64,000 bases of DNA from Neostethus bicornis (taxonomy: Eukaryota > Chordata > Actinopteri > Atheriniformes > Phallostethidae), in NCBI GenBank assembly GCA_902685375.1, contig LR738556.1, positions 5,097,231 to 5,161,230 of the forward strand. Direction: 5' to 3'. Positions 56,570-64,000 of the stretch are shown here, piece by piece. Under the pieces are notes generated by a model. It was not told where the DNA came from and ran no database searches. It saw only the letters and a list, made by a program, of their open reading frames with translations. How positions within the stretch are numbered: the stretch's first letter is position 1; the number at the start of each line of letters is the position of its first letter. The position numbers and the translations under genes are program-made.

Positions 56570-56762
56570 GGCTGCATGGTGGCACAGTGGGTAGCACAGT
56601 GGCCTCACAGCAAGAAGGTCGTGGGTTTGAGACCCGGTTGGGGGCAAGTCTTGGAACACTGGCCTTTCTGTGTGGAGTTTGCATCTTCTCCCCATGTCTG
56701 CATGGGTTTTCTCTGGGTACTCTGGTTTCTTCCCACCCTCCAAAAACATGCATGCATCATTT
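56570..56762 (+). repeat. SINE family C copy, tRNA-like head at left
   Basis: TGGTGGCACAGTGGGTAGCA (A box) and GGGTTTGAGACCC (B box) start the element, followed by GTGTGGAGTTTGCATCTTCT and CTCCAAAAACATGCATG. Plus orientation. Confidence 0.7.
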
Positions 56763-57031
56763 ATTGCGTTGCATGCATGCAACATGCAACTCGGAAGTAT
56801 GCGTCTACTCCTTTATTAGCCTTCAGATCTGCAGCTGAGTAGAGATTTGGGGTGAATTGCAGGCATCAAATCGGGATTGTTTGAAAATAAATGGTTTAGA
56901 ATTGTATAAGAATCTTCTCCACCACTCAACAAAAAATATTGCTTTGATAGTTTCATCCTAATCCTGCTCAACTTCCGGGTTTTAATCACGTAGGTTAATG
57001 CACTCTATAACACAAGAAAGACGCTAGATCA

Positions 57032-57436
57032 GGGGTGCCCAACCTTTTTTGTCCCAAGATCTACTTTACAAATATCAAACCTCCTGAGATCTACAAGTTT
57101 CATGTTACCATCGCAAACCCCACAAATCGTTTCCCGCCTGCTGTTACTACCCCTACAACACAATTTGTTACATCTGGACACACACACATACTCACAGCGC
57201 TTTGCGAGGGGGAGGGCCCACAGCAGCACTGCGGGCTGCTTATTGATTACAGGCTTAATAACGTGATTTCACGTCACAGACTCCAAAAATCTCCAGTAAT
57301 AGCAAAAAAGCCACTAGATTGACACTTTTTTTTTACACTTTTTTCCAATGCCATGCGATCTACCCATAATGCCTTTGCTATCGACCGGTCGATCGTGATC
57401 GACCGGTCGATCGTGATCGACGTAATGGGCACCCCT
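57032..57436. mobile_element. hAT-like MITE with CAGGGGTGCCCAA ends
   Basis: Left end CAGGGGTGCCCAACCTTTTT, right end GTAATGGGCACCCCTG, inverted. Near the right end a tandem ATCGACCGGTCGATCGTG repeat (about 57381-57418) forms CGACCGGTCG palindromes. Confidence 0.7.
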
Positions 57437-57857
57437 GCCGTAAGGGATTGACGGTTAAGAAAGTGACTGACTGACTTTTATGTATAGGCATGTGCACATT
57501 GTCAAAATAAATTGTGTGCACAGATATGGAAAGCCATTGGGCCAATACACGCATGTCAACAAGTATGTTAGATGTTAAAACAGGCAAAATGTTACATCAA
57601 GTGCTGAGATTTCAAACCTAGCGCCGCTAAATGCGCGTTTTTAAGCGCTATCGCACTAGATTTCAGACCTAGCGCAGCTAGATTTGAAATTTAACGCTCT
57701 TGATTTAACATTTAGCGCTTGTTTAAAATCATTCTATAGGTCTAATCTAGAGGTTACCAAAGCATGCCATTCATCTGCTCCTGTTCCAGCCCCCTGGTCA
57801 AATGTTAGAACTCAATGTGGCCCAGGAACCTAAAAGTTTGCCCACCCCTATCCTAGA
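57437..57857. mobile_element. hAT-like MITE with GGGCAAAC ends, copy 3, left end missing
   Basis: Matches the interior and right end of 52826-53392 (GTGCACAGATATGGAAAGCC, AATGTGGCCCAGGAACCTAA, TTTGCCCACCCCTA). The left end is replaced by the CAGGGGTGCCCAA element that adjoins it. Confidence 0.6.
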
Positions 57858-58139
57858 TCCCTTTCAATGATCTGTGTGTCTTTAAAGAGTTAACGGCGAT
57901 GGACAGAACACATTTACATGCATACCAGAGTTTTGAGTCCCAAAGAGAAATCTGCATAATCCCTGTGTGAAGCAGAAACTGGCAGAGAATGTTTTATGCA
58001 GCAAAGTTAACAAAAAATGTTCATGTTAACTGTTTAGTAACTGAGAAGAAAGAGACGAGACCCTCAGAAAGAGGTTCATGGTGACCTCATGTAGACATTT
58101 TGTTTTTGGGTTGTTTGCATTTGAGTTTGTGGGGGACAA

Positions 58140-59000
58140 GCATGGGGGCTGTCTTGCTTGGACCTGGTTTCCCCCCAATTTCCCCTCCACCTGTTTCTAG
58201 CGTGTGATGGGAAGAGGTACTTGGGAGAGAGTAGCTTGGGAGACTATTAATGAGAGGGTGAGATGGGTAGTTGTGGGGTATAGGTGAGGGTGTCGGATCT
58301 GGTAGGTGGAGCTAGTAGGTGGAACTTGTGCGGTACTACTGGTGAGGAATTGGGGGAGTTAGGAAGGGTAGAGGGTGTGGAACTGTGGATGCATTGTGGT
58401 CCATGGGTTCCCTGGGCCGGGTGCATGGTTGTGTTCTGGACTGTGGTGGTTGCATCGGGGATGGCCTAGTCCTGCTAGGCCTCTGACTGGGGCCCCGGTT
58501 GAATGGTGGAGGGCTCCTAGATCTTAATGATGCTTGCTCTTCTCTTGATCTGCACCTCAGCTTGTCAACTGGAACAGATGGTACGTCTTTCCTGTAGCCT
58601 GGGGGTCCTGGCATCAGGAACGCTAGTGCTTCACAGTGCTGGGGGGACTTGTGTAGCAGGCCTTCTCTGCACCTAGCTGGGTAGGTGGGTGGCCCCCTCT
58701 ACTTGGGTGCTAGGATCTTGGCATTGAGGTGAGTGGGGGCCTGGGTTGCTCGTCTCTCTACCTCCCCTATTCTGTTTTGTTTGGGGCTGGGAAAGATGTC
58801 TTACCGTAATAAGCCCATGGTTTGCACCGGCAGCATGCATCTACTTTCACTCACACACTTACACTGTTCCACACTGTTTACTGTCCGCTATGTCCCTTGC
58901 TCTAAATCAATATTATTGCATTGGTAACATGTGTTTGTGCTGTACATCATTTATTATTTTGTTATAGAAGGTTGTCTTTTTGTGCCTTAACTTTATCTCT
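58140..59000. repeat. Unclassified GC/GT-rich segment
   Basis: Compositionally distinct (G- and GT-rich on plus) from its AT-rich neighbours, with blocks such as CTGGGGTCCTGGCATCAGG-like text and CTAGCTGGGTAGGTGGGTGG. An open minus frame (Pro/Arg-rich, 58336-58614) has no recognised relative. Likely part of a high-copy repeat, class unknown. Confidence 0.35.
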
Positions 59001-60024
59001 TTTTAAAACTTTTGTTTGTACAGTTTTTTTTTTCCAGATAATTCAGCAGGTTGGTTGGGATGCGGAATATTGTAACTACAGATTATCTCTTCATTTTGTA
59101 CTCTTTTTCTACTGCACCCCAACCCTCTTTTTTCTCATTCCTTGTCTTCTCTCTATTCTCTGTCAGGTCGAGAAAAAAGCCACAAAAACACAGATACGTA
59201 GAATGTAATATAAAACAGAAAAAGTAAATGTATAAATTTAATACTTGTCAACGTATGCAAATGCGCGACATACAGATCACCATTTCTGCTTGTCATACCG
59301 CCGGATATTAAAAGCAACATCATATGCCAAAGAAGTCAAGAATTATTCTTAAACTGGCACAAAGTGTGAAAAACCATCTCTTTGTCACAAAAAACACCTT
59401 ACGATTGACCTTTAAAAGGCATGTAACGTAAAACATCATGAGAAGTGGAATAAAAAGTAAAAAGTGCTCTGCTAAGTACGGGATCAAAAAATTTTGCATG
59501 CACGTCCTCAAGAATGATGAAGAAGTGTGTTGAGGTGACGGTAAACAAGTTAAACCATACAAACTTATTGATAAGTGACAACTGATAAAAAAACATGGCC
59601 AAAACAGTTTTATTTACAAAGCCTTTGATTATACAGTAAAATAATCTGCTCAACTGAACTTTGAAAATCAGTTCATATTCTAACAAATATATTGTAATTA
59701 TTTTTATTTTGTTTGGACTTTGCATGTTGTTCGTGTGTACGTGTGGATTCTCTCCAGGTACTACAGATTGGGCCCAGGAATGAGTGTGTGATTGTCTATT
59801 GTGTGTGATTGTGTGAGAGACTAGAGACCTGTCCGAGCTGTGTCCTGCCTCTTACTTGGTGAGATAGGCTTAAATAGAATACAATATAAAAAATAATCTA
59901 ATCTTCTGCTAATTACAAAATTATTTAGAAAGTGAATTAAAAATAAATAAACTAAATAAAACTTTTTGAATCCAGTAAATTAAAAAAGATCAGTCAGAAC
60001 ATTGGCAGAAAAAAAACATGATAG

Positions 60025-60380
60025 TTTCATCTTCTGAAACTCTTATCCCTCGTGAAGTAGTTGGGTTGCCAAAATCTATCCCAGCTGATTTCAGGCGAGC
60101 GTCAGGGTTCACCCCAAATAGGTTGCCAGTCTGTTGCAGAGCAACACCCACACAACCATCCCCACACACACTCATTCAAAGGGCAATTTTGTTGCGACCA
60201 ATCAACCTAACATGCATGTTTTTGGAGAGTGGGAGAAAACCCCCACATACGTGGGGAGAACATGCAAATTCCACACAGAAAGACCAGTGTATCAAGCCTC
60301 GCCCTCACTCTGGGATTCGACCCGAATTTTCTCGCTGTGAGGCAACCGTGTTCCCCACTGCACCATATGCAGCCCTATGT
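60025..60380 (-). repeat. SINE family C copy
   Basis: AACATGCATGTTTTTGGAGA, GGGGAGAACATGCAAATTCC and right-end head GGGATTCGACCCGAATTTTC. Confidence 0.65.
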
Positions 60381-60439
60381 CTGTAATAGTATAAATTTAA
60401 AGAAAAAATTACAATAATAAATAAATAAATAAATGAATT

Positions 60440-60640
60440 ACTCTATTCATCCCTCACCGGGGAAATTTGTTTGCTGCACTCCTTACACCGCAGCAGGCTG
60501 CCCTTCAACGGCGCCAATGGTGGGAGAAGCGGGGGTTAGGTGTCTTCTCCAAGGACCCTAGACGTGCTCTCCGTGGGACGCAAACCCGCGACCTTCCGGT
60601 CCGCGGGCGAACGCTCTAACCACGCGGCCACCGTCTCCAC
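60440..60640 (-). repeat. SINE family D, best copy
   Basis: Minus strand: GTGGCCGCGTGGTTAGAGCG (A box) and CGCGGGTTTGCGTCCCA (B box), then AGCACGTCTAGGGTCCTTGG and GGGCAGCCTGCTGCGGTGTA. An (AAAT)n tail lies at the left end (about 60415-60435). Confidence 0.75.
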
Positions 60641-60704
60641 CCAAAAAATAAAAAATATCAAAAATAAAAATTATCATTTTATTTCAGAAAAATAAAGTCT
60701 TTCC

Positions 60705-60862
60705 ACTATAGAGACTATGTCTCACAGCTGGCTGGGGAACGACTCGGGATCCCTCCGGGTGAGCTGTAGGATGTAGCTGGGGTGAGAAAAGCCTGCGTTC
60801 CTGTCTGAGGCTGTTGCACCCGCGACCCGGCCCCGGATAAGTGGGGGACAACGGAACAGAAA
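60705..60862 (+). mobile_element. LINE family A, 3' end only
   Basis: GAGACTATGTCTCACAGCTG, then CACCCGCGACCCGGCCCCGG and ACGGAACAG tail: the last 150 bp of family A, plus orientation. Confidence 0.75.
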
Positions 60863-60919
60863 AAACATTTCAGGAAAAGATTTTTTCTTGCCATTATAAC
60901 ATTTTTTTTAATATACTTT

Positions 60920-61110
60920 ATTACCGTAATCCCTTACCGGGAAATTTGTGTGCTGCATTACACCGCAGCAAGCTGCCACTTATAACGGAGAAACAGGGGG
61001 TTAGGTGTTGTCTCCAAGGAACTAGACGTGAACTCAGTGGGATGCGAACCCAAAAACTTCCGGTTAACTTCCATGGGCGAACGCTCTAACCACTGAACCG
61101 CCATCGCCCC
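60920..61110 (-). repeat. SINE family D copy
   Basis: Minus strand GATGGCGGTTCAGTGGTTAG and GGGTTCGCATCCCA boxes at the right end; TACACCGCAGCAAGCTGCCA at the left. Confidence 0.65.
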
Positions 61111-61114
61111 CCAA

Positions 61115-62420
61115 ACTACTGCTTTAGGTATCATTTCGCCTTCAATAATATTTGTCAAATTTTGCCTATTGTTTTCATAAAACTTACTTAAATGTCGTAT
61201 CGCCAAAAACTGTTACTTATAGGTAGAATAGAATAAAACGCATTTCACAGTCTTCTAAGTTACTGAAGCTTCTAATACATGGAATAAAATCCCATTCGTT
61301 TCTTTCGATTTTTTTATCGCATACTTTTCTATTTTCATTCCCACTTTCTATCCTTCTATCCCATCCGACTCTCCCATTTGAGTGGCCTTCACTGTCTGAC
61401 CTCCAGATGGAGACACCGCAGGGAAGGGAGAGTGATAGAAAGAAAATTAAAAAGTACCGGGGGGGTTGCAACACTGTGATGAATAGAAAGCGAGCAAGGG
61501 ATGCAGAGAAGGTTGAGAGATCTGGCCAATCATCGAAGGATGAAAGGAAGGATAGGTGAGACATTACATGTAGTGATAAAGGCTGTGAAAGTGGGTCCGT
61601 GTGCGGGCGGCTCTGAGTCAACTGAGCCAAACAAACAGTCTCAGGCTTAGTTTGTGCTCCAACACAGTTTTGATTGCTGGCATGTGTGCCACTTTGTGTG
61701 TAGAAACATACGTGTGAGCTGGTCAAAGTAGTTGTTGGCGAGAATTACGGTATCTCTGTTTGTACAACGTGTAACAAAACCAAAAAATCGAAAATGCTTG
61801 TGGTGAATGCTGCTGAAATTTATTCTGAAAATGTAACAAGACAGTCCGATAACATTAAAAATGAAAACTGTACCTGTCTCATCTGAGACCATGCTTGACT
61901 TGCACACTCTTAATCTCATCGACCATGGGCCTTCGCCAACTACAGGTCACCGTTTGACCGCTGTCTGGATTAAGTCCATCTGCTACTTGCCACAAACTGG
62001 AACTGTTGCTGCATATTTACGTGAGCTAATTTTCATTCATATGTCCTTGTAGAAGATCTCTCTTTCAACAAGGTCTTTTTTTAAGGGTTTCACCTCTATG
62101 GGAAATACGATCTAAAGACGAGGATGTCCTGACTCTGTTTAGTTACAACATGTGTTGTTGTGTTAAGTCTGATTGTGAGTTTTTGTTTGATTAACAGTAT
62201 TTGGAGCCACTTGAGCTAGTTTTGTTGGTAAACTGTAACAAAGGGTACTTTATATTCTAAGTTCTACTCTTGATTGTTTGTCTCATTACAAGTACTCCTC
62301 ATGAATGTCTAGCTCTTTGTAGATACTCTTTGAGATTATCCGCAATTATTTCAGGTAATTCGTATGATTGTCTCTCTTATTTTGGGTCTTCGAGACAGTT
62401 GTTCCACCTAATATAAGACA
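61115..62420. other. Non-coding stretch, nothing recognised
   Basis: No exon recognised; a minus-strand open frame over 61217-61726 has no SHANK or other domain signature that I can see. Confidence 0.4.
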
Positions 62421-62423
62421 CTA

Positions 62424-63617
62424 GAAGCTGCACCAATAACAGTAACACTGTAGCATCAATAACAGGAACACCTGTAGCACCAATAACAGGAACACATGTG
62501 GCACCAGTAATAGGAACACCTGTAGCACCAATAACAGAAACACCTGTAGCACCAGTAACAGGAACACATGCAGCACCAATAACAGTAACACTGTAGCATC
62601 AATAACAGGAACACCTGTAGCACCAATAACAGGAACACATGTGGCACCAGTAACAGGAACACCTGTAGCACCAATAACAGAAACACCTGTAGCACCAGTA
62701 ACAGGAACACTGTAGCACTAATAACAGGAACACCTGTAGCACCAGTAACAGGAACACTGTAGCACTAATAACAGGAACACCTGTAGCACCAATAACAGGA
62801 ACACATGTAGCACCAATAACAGGAACACTGTAGCACTAATAACAGGAACACATGTAGCACCAATAACAGGAACACATGTAGCACCAATAACAGGAACACT
62901 GTAGCACTAATAACAGGAACACATGTAGCACCAATAACAGGAACACTGTAGCACTAATAACAGGAACACCTGTAGCACCAGTAACAGGAACACTGCAGCA
63001 CCAATAACAGGAACACCTGTAGCACCAATAACAGGAACACATGTAGCACCAATAACAGGAACACATGTAGCACCAATAACAGGAACACTGTAGCACTAAT
63101 AACAGGAAAACCTGTAGCACCAGTAACAGGAACACTGCAGCACTACTAACAGGAACACTGCAGCACTAATAACAGGAACACTGTAGCACCAATAACAGGA
63201 ACACTGTAGCACCAATAACAGGAACACTGTAGCACTAATAACAGGAACACCTGTAGCACCAGTAACAGGAACACTGCAGCACTACTAACAGGAACACTGC
63301 AGCACTAATAACAGGAACACTGTAGCACCAATAACAGGAACACTGTAGCACTACTAACAGGAACACTGTAGCACCAATAATCGGAACACCTGTAGCACCA
63401 ATAACAGGAGCACCTGTAGCACCAATAACAGGAACACTGTAGCATCAATAACAGGAACACCTGTAGCACCAATAACAGGAACACATGTAGCACCAATAAC
63501 AGGAACACTGCAGCACTACTAACAGGAACACCTGTAGCACCAATAACAGGAACACTGTAGCATCAATAACAGGAACACCTGTAGCACCAATAACAGGAAC
63601 ACCTGTAGCACCAATAA
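62424..63617. repeat. Minisatellite, about 50 units of 23/24 bp
   Basis: Unit AGCACCAATAACAGGAACAC followed by CTGT (24 bp) or, missing one C, 23 bp (AGCACTAATAACAGGAACAC + TGT). Unit variants differ at CACC/CACT, AATAAC/AGTAAC/CTAAC, CCTGT/ATGT/TGT/TGC. Within the unit ACAGG-AACA-CCTGT is a 5-bp inverted repeat. Blocks of six units repeat as higher-order units. Open frames here (Cys/Tyr/Leu-rich) are artefacts of the 24-bp period. Confidence 0.97.
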
Positions 63618-63619
63618 GC

Positions 63620-64000
63620 AGAGATGTCTCTGTGGTTTAAGTATGACGATTGGTTGAGTAAACTTTCAAAAGCTTTGTAGAAAAAAACCCTGATAAAACC
63701 TGTTGCCTTTTAATAGATGTGTGAGATTTAATGCCAGCAGGTCGATGATCAACTGTAACCACCAAAAAAAAAATAAAATAAAACAATCATTCATGCTGCT
63801 TTTAAGGAATTACTTACTATCAACCCCACAGAGCAGCATTACCCAAGATTGCTCGTTTTTTCAGGCCACTTATCATAATCGGGTGATTTTGAACCACAAT
63901 ATTTCACACTCAATCATTTAAGTGGTTTTTAAAAACCCACACACAGCGTGCACCTTTAAAAATAACTTAACAAAGCTGCTTTTTAAAGTTCAGAAGGCTC
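63620..64000. other. Right edge, nothing recognised
   Basis: AT-rich flank of the minisatellite, no exon recognised. Confidence 0.4.

Noticed and set aside
61217..61726. 169-codon minus frame upstream of shank1, tested as an SH3 exon
   Set aside because: No SH3 signature (ALYDY-like or GWFP motif) and no convincing splice sites.
62424..63617. Cys/Tyr/Leu-rich repetitive proteins on the minus strand
   Set aside because: They follow the 24-bp unit period and break wherever a 23-bp unit occurs; not conserved coding.
62424..63617. CRISPR-like array
   Set aside because: Units are head-to-tail without unique spacers, and the locus is vertebrate.

Overview
The window is nuclear DNA from a teleost fish. 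Two things point to this: a split, SHANK1-type scaffold gene with compact exons, and a dense load of repeat families common in teleosts (tRNA-derived SINEs, several non-LTR retrotransposon families, hAT, pogo and Tc1 DNA transposons, a Penelope-like element, solo LTRs). The species cannot be fixed from sequence alone. Single-exon open frames outside the two genes are short and mostly lie in repeats.

Genes. The main gene is shank1, on the minus strand from about 44.9 kb down to 30.5 kb. Ten exons can be placed to the base with compatible splice phases; joined they give 5119 nt, an uninterrupted frame of 1705 codons plus stop. In order they encode the complete PDZ domain (3 exons), a run of short linker exons (81, 27, 57, 116 and 124 nt), one giant 3475-nt proline-rich exon, and a last exon with the C-terminal SAM domain. 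The ankyrin and SH3 exons were not found; they probably lie beyond the right edge. A candidate alternative first exon (minus strand, 51804-51910) would start a PDZ-first isoform like the short forms known for SHANK2 and SHANK3. The second gene is a small plus-strand immunoglobulin gene (9721-10556, three exons, 228 codons) resembling the Siglec/CD22-like group: signal peptide, V-type domain, a second Ig domain, then a stop with no visible membrane segment.

Layout. 0-9.6 kb: non-coding DNA with CT-rich tracts, truncated LINEs, a probable solo LTR, SINEs. 9.7-10.6 kb: Ig gene. 10.7-29.7 kb: repeats, including a hAT element nested in a LINE, a Penelope-like element with inverted arms and 15-bp target duplications, a twin-primed LINE, a pogo-type element and a second solo LTR. 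29.7-44.9 kb: shank1, with LINEs, hAT elements and MITEs in its introns and 3' flank. 45-62.4 kb: probable upstream shank1 intron plus more repeats. 62.4-63.6 kb: a 23/24-bp minisatellite with higher-order structure.

Functionally only shank1 is clear: it makes a postsynaptic density scaffold that links PDZ ligands, Homer and SAM-mediated sheets in excitatory synapses. The transposon insertions record a sequence of events that can be partly ordered from nesting and target-site duplications.
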